Shown here: one piece after another, positions 44,526 to 54,442 of the stretch
Numbering within the stretch: the stretch's first letter is position 1
How the letters are laid out: each line of letters begins with the position of its first letter
NCBI RefSeq assembly: GCF_900109455.1
Contig: NZ_FOAG01000003.1
Coordinates: 186,001 to 250,000 of the forward strand
Length of the DNA stretch: 64,000 bases
Origin: Roseovarius azorensis
Lineage (GTDB): Bacteria > Pseudomonadota > Alphaproteobacteria > Rhodobacterales > Rhodobacteraceae
Reading direction: 5' to 3'
Program-made: the position numbers and the translations under genes
Notes under the pieces: generated by a model
What the model was told of the DNA's origin: nothing
The model's input: only the letters and a program-made list of their open reading frames with translations
Databases searched by the model: none

Positions 44526-45382
44526 CGCCAGCTCGCGGCGGTATAGATCGTCAGCGCGGTCCAGATCATCGCAAAGGCGATGGCGTGCCACAGGCTGAAC
44601 ACCTCGCGAAAGACCATGACGGCAACCAATGCCTGCAGGCTGGGGTTCAGATATTGCACCAGGCCCACCGTGGCCAGGGTGATGCGCTTGGTGGCATAGC
44701 TGAACATGATCAGCGGCGTGGCGGTGAGAATCCCGGAAAACGCCAGCAGCAGACTGTCCTGCCAGTTTGTGCCGAATGCGCCCCGCCCGCCCGAATGAAA
44801 CCACCACAGCACCGTCAGCGCGATGGGCGACAGGATCAGCACCTCGGCGGTGACCGAAACCACCGGACCGAGAGGAAGCCCCTTCTTCACAAGTCCATAG
44901 AGACCGAATGTTGACGCCAGAACAAGTGCGATCCAGGGCGGGACGCCCAGACCGATGGTCAGCGTGATCACCGCCGTGGCCGCGAGACAGACGGCGAAAA
45001 GCTGTGCCTTGCCCAACCTTTCGCGAAACGCAACCGCGCCCAGAAGCACCGCGACCAGCGGAAAGATGTAATAGCCCAGCGACGCCTCCACCGCCTTGCC
45101 GATCTGGATCGAGGTGATGAACACGAACCAGTTGGTCGAGATCATGAGCGCGGCAAACCCGATCAGAACCAGCGACCGGCGCGCGCCCAGCGCCTGACCC
45201 AGAACCGAAATCCGACCCTGAACCAGCAACACCAGCGCGAAAAAGAAAAACGACCAGAGCGTGCGATGCGCCAGGATCTCTATCGGCGGGATGTGATCGA
45301 GCAGCTTGTAATAGATCCCCGACAGTCCCCAAACCGTGCAGGTGGCGACCATCGCCATGATCCCCTTGGTCGACTCGCGCAT
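44486..45382 (-). CDS. rarD: RarD-type EamA permease
   Basis: The 298-residue membrane protein has ten hydrophobic segments in two EamA repeats, starting GIMAMVATCTVWGLSGIYYK with YKLLDHIPPIEILAHRTLWS, the RarD signature. RarD proteins are named from a chloramphenicol-sensitive phenotype; the transported substrate is unknown. Its end overlaps the LOG gene by 40 bases on the other strand. A terminator for sodB lies upstream at 45424-45452. Confidence 0.92.
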   Translation of the reverse strand: MRESTKGIMAMVATCTVWGLSGIYYKLLDHIPPIEILAHRTLWSFFFFALVLLVQGRISVLGQALGARRSLVLIGFAALMISTNWFVFITSIQIGKAVEASLGYYIFPLVAVLLGAVAFRERLGKAQLFAVCLAATAVITLTIGLGVPPWIALVLASTFGLYGLVKKGLPLGPVVSVTAEVLILSPIALTVLWWFHSGGRGAFGTNWQDSLLLAFSGILTATPLIMFSYATKRITLATVGLVQYLNPSLQALVAVMVFREVFSLWHAIAFAMIWTALTIYTAASWRQDRAARRAIVNS

Positions 45383-45423
45383 TCCACTCCCCCGCCGGCT
45401 CAGCAGCTTTCCCTTTGCATGAA

Positions 45424-45452
45424 AACGCCCCGTCCGAAAGTCCGGACGGGGC
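45424..45452 (-). terminator. Rho-independent terminator of sodB
   Basis: GCCCCGTCCG (45427-45436) pairs with CGGACGGGGC (45443-45452). On the minus strand the stem is followed by GTTTTC, 25 bases past the sodB stop. Confidence 0.85.
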
Positions 45453-45476
45453 GCGCAAACCGGCTATGCGTCAGGA

Positions 45477-46076
45477 TCAGAGCCGCGAGGCGACGTTTTC
45501 CCAGTTGACCAGATTATCGAGGAAATTGGCAAGGTAAGCGGGCCGCTTGTTGCGAAAGTCGATGTAGTAGGAATGCTCCCACACGTCGCAGCCCAACAGC
45601 GCGGTCTGGCCAAAGCAGAGCGGGTTGACGCCATTCTCGGTCTTGGTCACCTTGAGCGACCCGTCGCTGTCCTTCACCAACCAGCACCAGCCGGATCCGA
45701 ACTGCCCCGCACCGGCGGCGGAAAACTGCGCCTTGAATTCATCGACAGAACCAAAGCTGTCCTTGATCGCCTTTTCCAGCTCGCCGGGCAGCCCGGTTTT
45801 CTTCGGGCTCATCATCTCCCAGAACTGGTTGTGATTCCACAACTGGCTGATGTTGTTGAAGATGCCCGATTGCGCCACGGCGGACTTGTCATAGGTGCCG
45901 GTGATGATCGCCTCCAGCGACTTGCCCTCCCACTCGGTCCCGGCAATCAGCTTGTTGCCGTTGTCCACATAGGCCTTGTGATGCAGGTCGTGGTGATACT
46001 CCAGCGTCTCGGCGGACATGCCATGCGCGGCCAGCGCGTCATGCGCATAAGGAAGATCGGGAAGTTGAAATGCCAT
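45477..46076 (-). CDS. sodB: Iron superoxide dismutase
   Basis: The 199-residue enzyme has all four metal ligands: His in LEYHHDLHHKAYV, His in WNHNQFW, and Asp/His in CDVWEHSYY. The residues FGSGWCWLV and the QFGSGW/GCDVWEHSYYID context are of the Fe-type rather than Mn-type. It converts superoxide to peroxide and oxygen in the cytoplasm. A TTGACC box at 46140-46145 (minus strand) is a possible -35 element. Terminator at 45424-45452 closes a single-gene unit. Confidence 0.95.
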   Translation of the reverse strand: MAFQLPDLPYAHDALAAHGMSAETLEYHHDLHHKAYVDNGNKLIAGTEWEGKSLEAIITGTYDKSAVAQSGIFNNISQLWNHNQFWEMMSPKKTGLPGELEKAIKDSFGSVDEFKAQFSAAGAGQFGSGWCWLVKDSDGSLKVTKTENGVNPLCFGQTALLGCDVWEHSYYIDFRNKRPAYLANFLDNLVNWENVASRL

Positions 46077-46183
46077 GTTGGCCCCCTGTTCGTTGCGGTC
46101 TGTATCGGATGCCCCTACATGGTGGACGGATCGCGCAAAGGTCAACCCCGTTTGGCAGAGATTTTCTGTCGGGATTGGCGGGG

Positions 46184-46753
46184 TCAGGCGTATAACCCGA
46201 CCTCGCCCCCCGGTCTTGCCGATGCCTTCAGGAGGTCAAAGGCGTAATCGGCCACCGAACGGAAACAGACCAGATGGAACGCGCCCGCCTCGTCCAGCCA
46301 GAAGGCGGCTGGCACCTGCGCCATGCGGGTGCGGCGGAACATGCCGGGGGTAAAGGCATCGGGCGACAGATCCACCGGACACACCTTGGCCAGCACCTCG
46401 CGCGCGCCCCTGCCCGAGATACGCATAAAGCAGCGCGCGTCAGACACGTTGACCGCCAGAAAATGCTGCCCCTTGAGGGCTTGCTCAAGCGCTGCGATGG
46501 TATCGCCCACCTTGTCATAGGGGCACATCAGCAGCAACTCGTCCGGCGACATCCAGAGTGCTGCGGCGCCATCGCCCGTCAACGCCTGACGCTGCGCGGG
46601 CACGGCAAGGCCGATCGCGGATTTGACCGCCGCCTTGACCTCCTTGCTTGCCAGATCGCCGCGCAGGGTGATCATGCCCGTAAGACCCTGATCCTCGATC
46701 GTGGCAAATCCCTCGTAGCGGGCCCCGTTCAGGGCGGTCACGGCATCAGACAT
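46184..46753 (-). CDS. soxG: Sarcosine oxidase, gamma subunit
   Basis: The 189-residue protein has the SoxG pattern: LRGDLASKEVKAAVKSAIGL, ALWMSPDELLLMCPYD and the end RSVADYAFDLL. It is the smaller folding partner of the heterotetrameric enzyme. Its ATG lies eight bases inside the soxA end, so the two are coupled. It is last in the soxBDAG operon. Confidence 0.93.
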   Translation of the reverse strand: MSDAVTALNGARYEGFATIEDQGLTGMITLRGDLASKEVKAAVKSAIGLAVPAQRQALTGDGAAALWMSPDELLLMCPYDKVGDTIAALEQALKGQHFLAVNVSDARCFMRISGRGAREVLAKVCPVDLSPDAFTPGMFRRTRMAQVPAAFWLDEAGAFHLVCFRSVADYAFDLLKASARPGGEVGLYA

Positions 46754-49700
46754 TCTGCTTCTCCCCGTCCTTGTCGTAAAAGACCGGATCGACGATCTTC
46801 GTTTTCACGACACCGCCGTCGACCTTCGGAAACTCGATCACCTCGCCGATGCGGTCCGGGCCGTCATGCACCAGCCCCATCGCGATGCCCCGCCCCAGCG
46901 TGGGCGAGAAATAGGTCGAGGTGACACGCCCCTGCGTGTTGCGCTGACCGTTGGCGTTGTGGCCCGCCGCCGTGGCATAGGCCCCGTCGGGCAGGACAGA
47001 GCCATCGAGCGTCTCCAGCCCCACCAGTTTCCAGCGGTTCGGGTCCGTCATATGGCTGCGCTCCTGCGCACGTTTGCCCAGATAATCGTCCTTCTTCTTC
47101 GAAATCGCCCACTGCATGTTCAGATCCTGCGGGATCACCGTGCCATCGGTCTCGTCCCCGATCATGATAAACCCCTTTTCGGCGCGCATCACATGCAGCC
47201 CCTCGGTGCCGTAAGGCGTCACGCCATGCTCCGCCCCCGCCTCCAGCAGCGCATCCCAGAGCGCGCGGCCAAGGCTGGCGGCAACGGCAATCTCATAACT
47301 CAACTCGCCCGAGAAAGAGATGCGATAGACGCGCACCGGCATCCCCGCCAGCGTGATATCCGCCCAGCCCATGAAGGGCAGCGCCTCGTTGCTCAGATCG
47401 TCCGTGGTCAGCTTGGCCAGCGTCTCGCGCGCCTTGGGGCCAACCACGGCAATCTGCGCATATTGCTCGGTCACATTGGCGGTATAGACCTTCCAGTCCC
47501 ACCATTCGCATTGCAGCCAGTCCTCCATGTGACCGTGGATCGACTCGGCTCCGCCGGTGGTGGTGTGGCACAGGAACGTGTCCTCGTCGATGCGCGCCAC
47601 CACGCCGTCATCCACCAGAAACCCGTTCTCGTTGCACATCAGCCCATAACGGCATTTGCCCGGCTTCAGCGTGCTCATCATGTTGGTATAGAGCATGTCG
47701 AGGAATTTGCCCGCATCAGGCCCCTTGACGATGATCTTGCCCAGCGTCGAGGCGTCGAGCAGCCCCAGACGCGCGCGCGTCTGGTTGATCTCGCGGTTCA
47801 CCGCGTCGCGGTGGCTTTCCTCGCCCTTCGGGAAACAATAGGGACGCCGCCACTGGCCGACAGGCTCGAAATGCGCGCCGTTGTCCTCGTGCCAGTCATG
47901 GATCGGCGTCTTGCGGATCGGCTGGAATATCTCGCCGCGCGCCGAACCGGCGATGGCCGACAGGGAAATCGGCGTATAGGGCGGGCGAAAGGTGGTCGTG
48001 CCGGTCTGCGGGATGGGCTGGTTGAGCGCATCCGAAAGGATCGCCAGACCGTTGATATTGCTCAGCTTGCCCTGATCGGTCGCCATGCCGAGCGTCGTGT
48101 AGCGCTTGGCGTGCTCAACCGATTCATAGCCCTCGCGCGCGGCCAGTTGCACGTCCGAGACCTTGACGTCATTCTGATAATCCAGCCAGGATTTCATCCG
48201 CAGCCTGATCCCCGCCCCCTGCGGCATCAGCCAGACCGCCTGCATCGGGGCCTCCACGCTCTGCGACCCCTTGGGCGCGGCGGTGGTTTTGGGCTTGTGC
48301 CCCACCGCTTTGGCCGCCGCCTTGCCCGCCGCGTCGGCATCCGTCAGAACGCCCGCCAGATCGGACGCGCCATTGGCCGCCCCGGCGGCGCTGACGAATC
48401 CCTCGCCCTTCGCACCCCTCGGCGGATTGGCCGGATCGGGACGAAAATGCGCCTGCGCGCTGTCCCAGATCAGCTTGCCACCGCAATGCGACCACAGATG
48501 CACCACCGGCGACCAGCCGCCCGACATGGCGATGGCGTCGCATTTCAGCTCTTCCAGAACCGCGCCCTCGCCCGCCTGCGCGCAAATCGCAACGCCCTCG
48601 ACGCGCTTGGATCCCTTGACCTTTGCAATCGCCTTGCCGTTCTCGACCCGGATGCCCAGCGCGCGCGCCTCATCCGCCAGAGCGCCCCCGCCCGACGCCC
48701 GCGCGTCTAGGATCACCGGCACCTCCAGACCCAGCTGTTTCAGCGTGATGGCTGTGCGATAGGCATCGTCGTTGTTGGTGACAACCACCGTGCGGTCGCC
48801 CGCCGAAACACCGTAATTGACCGCATAATCGCGCACCGCAGAGGCCAGCATCACCCCCGGAACGTCGTTGCCCGCGAAACTCAGCGGCCGCTCTATGGCG
48901 CCCGTCGCGGTCACGATCTGGCCCGCGCGAATCCGCCACAGCCGGTGGCGTGGCGCGTCCGCCTCGGGCGCGTGATCGCTGACCCGCTCATACCCCAGGG
49001 CATAGCCATGATCATAGACCCCCGCCCCCATGCAACGCAGGCGCAGGGTGACGTTGGGCATGTCCCGCAGCTTTGCAACAGTCGCCTCGATCCACTCCTC
49101 GGTGGGCTGACCACCCACCTCGCCGCCATCGACCGGCGCACGACCGCCCCAATGGGCGGTCTGCTCGATCAGCATGACACGCGCGCCCGCCTCTGCCGCC
49201 GCCAGAGCGGCTTGCAGACCGGCCACGCCGCCGCCGATCACCAGCACGTCGCAGAACGCATAGAAATGCTCGTAGCGGTCAGGATCGCCGGGGTTCGGGG
49301 CCTTGCCCAAACCGGCGGACTGACGGATGAACGGCTCGTAGACATGTTTCCAGAACGGGCGCGGATGGATGAAGGTCTTGTAATAGAACCCCGCGGGCAG
49401 GAACCGCGCAAACGCCGTGTTGACCGCGCCGATGTCATAATCGAGGCTCGGCCAGTGGTTCTGGCTGATACAGGTCAGCCCGTCGAACAACTCGGTCGTG
49501 GTGGCGCGCTGGTTCGGCTCGAACCGCGCTCCCTCGCCCAGCCCGACCAGCGCATTTGGCTCTTCCGCCCCGCTTGCCACGATGCCGCGCGGACGGTGGT
49601 ACTTGAAACTGCGCCCCACCAGCATCTGATCGTTCGCCAGCAGCGCCGAGGCCAGCGTATCGCCGGGATGCCCGCGCAGACGCTTGCCGTTGAAGGTGAA

Positions 49701-49757
49701 ATTGAGGGCGCGGCCCTTGTCGAGAAGGCGGCCACCCTTGGCCAGACGTGTGCTCAT
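46746..49757 (-). CDS. soxA: Sarcosine oxidase, alpha subunit
   Basis: The 1003-residue subunit has an N-terminal ferredoxin-like domain (FNGKRLRGHPGDTLASALL), the NAD-binding loop VIGGGVAGLQAALAAAEAG near 170, and a C-terminal GcvT-like tetrahydrofolate domain (about 600-1000, with LGLLDASTLGKIIVKGPDAG and GELSYEIAV). The complex oxidises sarcosine to glycine, releasing hydrogen peroxide and formaldehyde or 5,10-methylene-THF. It overlaps soxG by eight bases. Confidence 0.97.
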   Translation of the reverse strand: MSTRLAKGGRLLDKGRALNFTFNGKRLRGHPGDTLASALLANDQMLVGRSFKYHRPRGIVASGAEEPNALVGLGEGARFEPNQRATTTELFDGLTCISQNHWPSLDYDIGAVNTAFARFLPAGFYYKTFIHPRPFWKHVYEPFIRQSAGLGKAPNPGDPDRYEHFYAFCDVLVIGGGVAGLQAALAAAEAGARVMLIEQTAHWGGRAPVDGGEVGGQPTEEWIEATVAKLRDMPNVTLRLRCMGAGVYDHGYALGYERVSDHAPEADAPRHRLWRIRAGQIVTATGAIERPLSFAGNDVPGVMLASAVRDYAVNYGVSAGDRTVVVTNNDDAYRTAITLKQLGLEVPVILDARASGGGALADEARALGIRVENGKAIAKVKGSKRVEGVAICAQAGEGAVLEELKCDAIAMSGGWSPVVHLWSHCGGKLIWDSAQAHFRPDPANPPRGAKGEGFVSAAGAANGASDLAGVLTDADAAGKAAAKAVGHKPKTTAAPKGSQSVEAPMQAVWLMPQGAGIRLRMKSWLDYQNDVKVSDVQLAAREGYESVEHAKRYTTLGMATDQGKLSNINGLAILSDALNQPIPQTGTTTFRPPYTPISLSAIAGSARGEIFQPIRKTPIHDWHEDNGAHFEPVGQWRRPYCFPKGEESHRDAVNREINQTRARLGLLDASTLGKIIVKGPDAGKFLDMLYTNMMSTLKPGKCRYGLMCNENGFLVDDGVVARIDEDTFLCHTTTGGAESIHGHMEDWLQCEWWDWKVYTANVTEQYAQIAVVGPKARETLAKLTTDDLSNEALPFMGWADITLAGMPVRVYRISFSGELSYEIAVAASLGRALWDALLEAGAEHGVTPYGTEGLHVMRAEKGFIMIGDETDGTVIPQDLNMQWAISKKKDDYLGKRAQERSHMTDPNRWKLVGLETLDGSVLPDGAYATAAGHNANGQRNTQGRVTSTYFSPTLGRGIAMGLVHDGPDRIGEVIEFPKVDGGVVKTKIVDPVFYDKDGEKQNV

Positions 49758-49819
49758 GTCCTAAACCCTCGTGCCCGTTTGGGGCGTGGTGCTGTGGATA
49801 TTTCTGGCAAGATGAAGGC

Positions 49820-50149
49820 TCATGCGAATTCCCTCCACGTCCAGCCGGGACGCCTGGCGGTGATCGCGTCGCGGATATGCTGTGGCGGCTCATGGGTCTG
49901 TGCAGGGTATGTGCCGTAAACCTCCAGCGTCACGGTATCGCGCGCGGCGATGAACCACTTGCCGCAGCCGTTATTGTGCCGCCAGCGCTCGAAATGCGCG
50001 CCCTTGGGGTTTTCCTTGGCGAACATGTAGGTGTGAAAGTCATCGTCCGAAGAGCCGGGGCCGAAACGCTTGAGATGCGCCTCGCCGCCTTGGTGGAATT
50101 CGGTTTCTTCGCCCGTGACGCCGCAGCAGGGGCAGGTGAGGATCAGCAT
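49820..50149 (-). CDS. soxD: Sarcosine oxidase, delta subunit
   Basis: The 109-residue protein carries the zinc site of SoxD: CPCCGVTGEETEF, His in GGEAH, and WRHNNGCGKWF with the distal ligands. ATG 50149 has AAGGAG nine bases ahead; the frame extends further but lacks support. It sits between soxB and soxA as in other heterotetrameric sarcosine oxidases. Confidence 0.95.
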   Translation of the reverse strand: MLILTCPCCGVTGEETEFHQGGEAHLKRFGPGSSDDDFHTYMFAKENPKGAHFERWRHNNGCGKWFIAARDTVTLEVYGTYPAQTHEPPQHIRDAITARRPGWTWREFA

Positions 50150-50162
50150 TGTCGGGTACTCC

Positions 50163-51407
50163 TTAGTGGGCAACGCCAGCAGCCACTGACTCATCAATGA
50201 ACCGCCCCTGATAGAACCGGTCGAGGCCGAATTCGTCGCAGAGCGGCGAATGCCCCTTGGCCATCAGTTCGGCAAAACCCCAGCCGGAGCCGGGGATCGC
50301 CTTGAAGCCGCCGGTGCCCCAGCCGCAGTTGATGAAGATGCCATCGACAGGCGCTTTCGACAGAATCGGCGAGCGGTCCCCCGTCACGTCCACGATCCCG
50401 CCCCACTGGCGCAGCATCTTGAGCCGCGCAACCATCGGAAAGGTCTCGATCAGCGCGCGCACCGTCTCCTCGATGTGATGGAACGATCCGCGCTGCGTGT
50501 AATTGTTATAGCCGTCGGTGCCGCCGCCGATGACCATTTCGCCCTTGTCCGACTGGCTCATGTAGCCATGCACGGTATTGGCCATGACGACGCAGTCCAT
50601 GCAGGGCTTGATCGGCTCGGAAACCAGCGCCTGAAGCGCCACGGATTCGATCGGCAGGCGGAACCCGGCCATATCGGCCAGATGCCCCGAATGCCCCGCG
50701 ACGACCAGCCCCAGCTTGTCACAGGCGATATCGCCGCGATTGGTGGTCACGCCGGTGACGCGCCCCCCCTCGCGGCGGATACCCGTCACCTCGCATTTCT
50801 GGATGATGTGCATGCCCATGGCCGAACAGGCCCGCGCATAGCCCCAGGCCACCGCATCATGCCGCGCCGTGCCGCCGCGCGCCTGCCACAGACCGCCCAG
50901 CACCGGATAGCGCGGCCCGTCCAGATTGATGATCGGCACGATTTCCTTGACCCGCGCGGGCGAGATGAACTCGGTCCTGACCCCTTGCAGCGCATTGGCA
51001 TGGGCGGTGCGCTGATAGCCGCGCACCTCGTGCTCTGTCTGCGCCAGCATGATCACGCCACGGGGGCTGAACATGATGTTGTAATTGAGATCCTGGCTCA
51101 GCGTCTCGTAGAGGCTGCGCGATTTCTCGTAGATCGCCGCCGACGGATCCTGCAGGTAATTCGAGCGGATGATGGTGGTGTTGCGCCCCGTGTTGCCACC
51201 CCCCAGCCAGCCCTTTTCCAGCACCGCGACATTGGTGACGCCGAAATTCTTGCCAAGGTAATAGGCGGTGGCCAGACCATGCCCACCCGCGCCCACGATG
51301 ATGACATCGTATTTCTTCTTCGGCTCGGGCGAGGCCCAGGCGCGCTCCCATCCCATGTGGTAACGCAGGGCCTCTCGGGCGACGGCAAAGGCGGAATAAT
51401 GTTTCAT
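50163..51407 (-). CDS. soxB: Sarcosine oxidase, beta subunit
   Basis: The 414-residue flavoprotein subunit has the FAD loop VIIVGAGGHGLATAYYLG, then WLGGGNTGRNTTIIRSNYL (flavin contacts), ISQSDKGEMVIGGGTDGY-like segment (read from YMSQSDKGEMVIGG), and the end WGTGGFKAIPGSG. It holds the FAD active site and, in known enzymes, one covalent FMN. GAGAG precedes ATG 51407. It is the first gene of the operon, divergent from ccmI. Confidence 0.96.
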   Translation of the reverse strand: MKHYSAFAVAREALRYHMGWERAWASPEPKKKYDVIIVGAGGHGLATAYYLGKNFGVTNVAVLEKGWLGGGNTGRNTTIIRSNYLQDPSAAIYEKSRSLYETLSQDLNYNIMFSPRGVIMLAQTEHEVRGYQRTAHANALQGVRTEFISPARVKEIVPIINLDGPRYPVLGGLWQARGGTARHDAVAWGYARACSAMGMHIIQKCEVTGIRREGGRVTGVTTNRGDIACDKLGLVVAGHSGHLADMAGFRLPIESVALQALVSEPIKPCMDCVVMANTVHGYMSQSDKGEMVIGGGTDGYNNYTQRGSFHHIEETVRALIETFPMVARLKMLRQWGGIVDVTGDRSPILSKAPVDGIFINCGWGTGGFKAIPGSGWGFAELMAKGHSPLCDEFGLDRFYQGRFIDESVAAGVAH

Positions 51408-51619
51408 GCGCGCTCTCGGGGTTGGTGGATTCGCGTGGGGTTGCGGTTGGCACCGTAATGCGACGGCGCAGTCTTGCAAAGGATACTCCGGGCGGCGATT
51501 CCAGCATCAATAGCGACATTGCGACATTGCGGCGCGGGGCACGCACGCGGGCGTGACCAGATGCCCCTTTTTTCCTCGCGCCGGGACGGTTACATGGGAC
51601 AGGCGAAATAGGAGAGGTC

Positions 51620-52852
51620 ATGGCGTTCTGGATCATCGTTGCGGCACTGGCGATCGGCGTGGGGGCCATCCTGGCGCTGACCCTGCTGCGCGGACGCATC
51701 GGCGACGCGCCGCCCGCCGCCTATGACCTGCGGGTCTACCGCGACCAGCTCAGGGAAACCGAACGCGATGCCGCGCGGGGTGTCATCGGACCAGAAGACG
51801 CAGCGCGTCTGCGCGCCGAGATCGCGCGCAAGATCCTTGCGACCGATGCGCAACTGCAAAAAGGCGGCGAGGACGGCGGACAGCCGCGCGCCGCCGGGTT
51901 CGTCATGGCGCTGCTCATCGTGGCGGGGATCACCGGGGGCGGCGTGCTGATCTACGACCGCATCGGCGCGCCCGGCTATACGGATCTGCCCTACGCCGCG
52001 CGCATCGCCGCCTCGGATGCGGCGCGCGAGGCGCGGCTGGATCAGGCCACCGCCGAGGACCGCTTCGGCCCCGACGAGACACCTCTACCCGAAGGGGTGA
52101 ACGACGACTACCTGCGCCTCATCGAACAGCTGCGCAAGACCGTGGCCGAGCGGCCCGGGGACCGGCAGGGGCTGGGCTTTCTGGTGCGCAGCGAGGCGGC
52201 GCTCGGCAACATGGCGGCGGCGCATCGCGCGCAGGCGCAACTGATCGCCGTCAAGGGCGACGCGGCCACCGCCAGCGACCACGCCATGCTGGCCGATCTG
52301 ATGATCAACGCCAGCGGCGGCTATGTCTCGGCCGAGGCCGAGGCGGCGCTGCGCGCGGCGCTCGAGCGCGAACCGCGCGAACCCACGGCGCGATTCTACC
52401 TGGGCATGTACTACCTCCAGGTAGACCGGCCCGACGCCGCCTTCCGCCTCTGGCGCGACCTGCTGGAAGAAAGCACCACCGACGCGCCTTGGGCCGAGCC
52501 GATCCGCGCCCAGATCCAGGAGGTCGCAGCGCGCGCCGGCGAACGCTACAGCCTGCCGCCACCCGACAGGGCCTCCGGCCCCTCCAATGCCGACATGCTG
52601 GCCGCCGAGGACATGGATCCCGCCGCACGCCAGCAGATGATCCGCGGCATGGTGACCGGGCTGGCCGACCGGCTGGCCACCGAGGGCGGCACCGCAGAGG
52701 ACTGGGCGCGCCTCATCACCGCCTACGGCGTGCTGGGCGAGACCGACAATGCGCGCCGCATCTGGACCGAGGCGCAGGCGGTCTTCGCACAGTATCCCAA
52801 CCGGCTGATCACGGTGCGCGCGGCGGCGGAAAACGCGGGCGTGGCGGAATGA
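51620..52852 (+). CDS. ccmI: Cytochrome c biogenesis protein CcmI
   Basis: The 410-residue protein has two N-terminal membrane helices (about 3-22 and 95-113) flanking a charged loop with VYRDQLRETERD, the CcmI signature, and a long TPR-rich periplasmic part (about 150-400). CcmI holds apocytochrome c for haem attachment. No other ccm gene is in the window. AGGAGAGGTC precedes the ATG. The stop overlaps the ruvX start (ATGA). Confidence 0.93.
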   Translation: MAFWIIVAALAIGVGAILALTLLRGRIGDAPPAAYDLRVYRDQLRETERDAARGVIGPEDAARLRAEIARKILATDAQLQKGGEDGGQPRAAGFVMALLIVAGITGGGVLIYDRIGAPGYTDLPYAARIAASDAAREARLDQATAEDRFGPDETPLPEGVNDDYLRLIEQLRKTVAERPGDRQGLGFLVRSEAALGNMAAAHRAQAQLIAVKGDAATASDHAMLADLMINASGGYVSAEAEAALRAALEREPREPTARFYLGMYYLQVDRPDAAFRLWRDLLEESTTDAPWAEPIRAQIQEVAARAGERYSLPPPDRASGPSNADMLAAEDMDPAARQQMIRGMVTGLADRLATEGGTAEDWARLITAYGVLGETDNARRIWTEAQAVFAQYPNRLITVRAAAENAGVAE

Positions 52853-53331
52853 TCTGCGAGGACATCGAGAGCTTTGCCGCCGCCCTGCCCGCAGGCCGCG
52901 CGATCCTTGGCCTTGATCTGGGCACAAAGACCATCGGCGTCGCCCTGTCGGACCGGCTCTGGTCGGTGGCCAGCCCGCACGAGACCGTGCAGCGCACGAA
53001 ATTCACCGCCGACGCCGCCCGCCTGCTGGCGATCGCCGCCGCCCGCGAGGTCGGCGGCATCATCCTCGGCCTGCCCCGCAACATGGACGGCAGCGAGGGA
53101 CCAAGATGCCAGTCCACCCGCGCCTTCGCCCGTAATCTGGCCGGACTCACCGACCTGCCCATCGGCTTCTGGGACGAGCGTTTGTCCACCGTGGCCGCCG
53201 AAAGGGCGCTGCTAGAGGCGGATGCGACACGAAAGCGTCGGTCTCAGGTGATCGACAACATCGCCGCGGCCTATATCCTGCAGGGAGTGCTGGACCGGAT
53301 GGGCCATATGAGGGCAGAGCATGACAGATGA
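52849..53331 (+). CDS. ruvX: RuvX/YqgF-family putative Holliday junction resolvase or pre-16S rRNA nuclease
   Basis: The 160-residue RNase H-fold protein has GLDLGTKTIGVALSD (first catalytic Asp), ILGLPRNMDGSEG, FWDERLSTV and IDNIAAAYIL (last Asp). In E. coli YqgF trims pre-16S rRNA. It starts at an ATG that overlaps the ccmI stop and ends 11 bases inside the DUF1289 gene, so the three genes form one operon. Confidence 0.95.
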   Translation: MICEDIESFAAALPAGRAILGLDLGTKTIGVALSDRLWSVASPHETVQRTKFTADAARLLAIAAAREVGGIILGLPRNMDGSEGPRCQSTRAFARNLAGLTDLPIGFWDERLSTVAAERALLEADATRKRRSQVIDNIAAAYILQGVLDRMGHMRAEHDR

Positions 53332-53557
53332 AACGCCATGGCGGCGCAACGAGGTCGAAAGCCCCTGCGTCAAGATCTGCGTGGTCCACCCCGAGGCACG
53401 GATCTGCACCGGTTGCCTGCGCTCGGTCGACGAGATCGCGCGCTGGTCCAGAATGACCCCCGCCGAACGGCACGAAATCATGACGGCGCTGCCCGACCGG
53501 GCGGGAATGCTGAAAAAACGCCGCGGCGGCCGCGCCGCCCGACTGGCGCGGGGCTAA
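53321..53557 (+). CDS. DUF1289 small cysteine-rich protein
   Basis: The 78-residue protein has the DUF1289 pattern CVKICVVHPEARICTGCLRSVDEI with four cysteines, then a basic C-terminal tail. The cysteines suggest a small metal site (inferred). It is coupled to ruvX. Function unknown, although the family is widespread in proteobacteria. Confidence 0.95.
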   Translation: MTDETPWRRNEVESPCVKICVVHPEARICTGCLRSVDEIARWSRMTPAERHEIMTALPDRAGMLKKRRGGRAARLARG

Positions 53558-53701
53558 GGCGGGGCAACATTTCGCGCCCATATCTGTTGCAGAGCTGGAA
53601 CAACCGCTTGTGAGTTGCGCGAGTGGCAATATCAACCTCCACTCCAGACCAGATGCTCCCGCAAGCCGGGGTTCACCCCGGCCTCCGGCCCCCTCCCCGT
53701 C

Positions 53702-54442
53702 TCAGAGCTGTTCCATCACCGCGTCAGAGGCTTCGAAATTGGCGGTGACGCGCTGCACGTCGTCGTCGTCCTCAAGCGCCTCGATCAGCTTCATCAGCTT
53801 CTGCATGCCTTCAAGGTCCAGTTCGGTCGTGGTCACCGGCTTCCACACCAGCCTGGTCGATTCCGACTCGCCCAGCGTCCCCTCCAGCGCGCCCGCCACA
53901 TCGCTCAGATCGGTGTCGGCGCACCAGATCACATGGCCGTCGTCCGAGCTTTCCACATCCTCGGCCCCCGCCTCGATCGCCGCCATCATCACCGTGTCGG
54001 CATCCCCCGCCGTAGCCGGATAGCTGATCTCGCCCTTGCGCTCGAACATGAACCCGACGCTGCCGGTCTCGCCCAGGTTCCCGCCGTTCTTGGAGAATGT
54101 CGAGCGCACGTTGCTCGCGGTGCGGTTGCGGTTGTCGGTCATCGCCTCGACGATCACCGCCACCCCGCCGGGGCCATAACCCTCATAGCGGATTTCCTCG
54201 TAATCCTCGGCATCGCCGCCCACCGCCTTCTTGATCGCGCGCTCGATATTGTCCTTGGGCATAGACTGCGCCTTGGCCTCCTTGATCGCCAGACGCAGGC
54301 GCGGATTCTTCTCCGGGTCGGGATCGCCCATCTTGGCTGCCACCGTGATCTCCTTGGAAAACTTCGAGAAAAGTTTTGCCCGAACGGCATCCTGCCGCCC
54401 CTTACGGTGTTGAATATTCGCCCATTTCGAATGGCCGGCCAT
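53702..54442 (-). CDS. yebC: YebC/PmpR-family transcriptional/ translation-related regulator
   Basis: The 246-residue protein begins [19 protein letters not shown], the fixed start of this family, with [41 protein letters not shown] and [13 protein letters not shown] further in. AGGAG precedes ATG 54442. Once seen as a DNA-binding regulator, relatives also relieve ribosome stalling at some motifs. The 144-base gap downstream contains a short GC hairpin (53665-53682) without a T-run. Confidence 0.96.
   Translation of the reverse strand: MAGHSKWANIQHRKGRQDAVRAKLFSKFSKEITVAAKMGDPDPEKNPRLRLAIKEAKAQSMPKDNIERAIKKAVGGDAEDYEEIRYEGYGPGGVAVIVEAMTDNRNRTASNVRSTFSKNGGNLGETGSVGFMFERKGEISYPATAGDADTVMMAAIEAGAEDVESSDDGHVIWCADTDLSDVAGALEGTLGESESTRLVWKPVTTTELDLEGMQKLMKLIEALEDDDDVQRVTANFEASDAVMEQL

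Noticed and set aside
46866-48710. Plus-strand frame of 614 codons opposite soxA
   Set aside because: A shadow; soxA has clear domain motifs.
53665-53682. GCCGGGG-TTCA-CCCCGGC hairpin as terminator of yebC
   Set aside because: The stem is good but no T-run follows on the yebC strand, so a factor-independent terminator is not supported.
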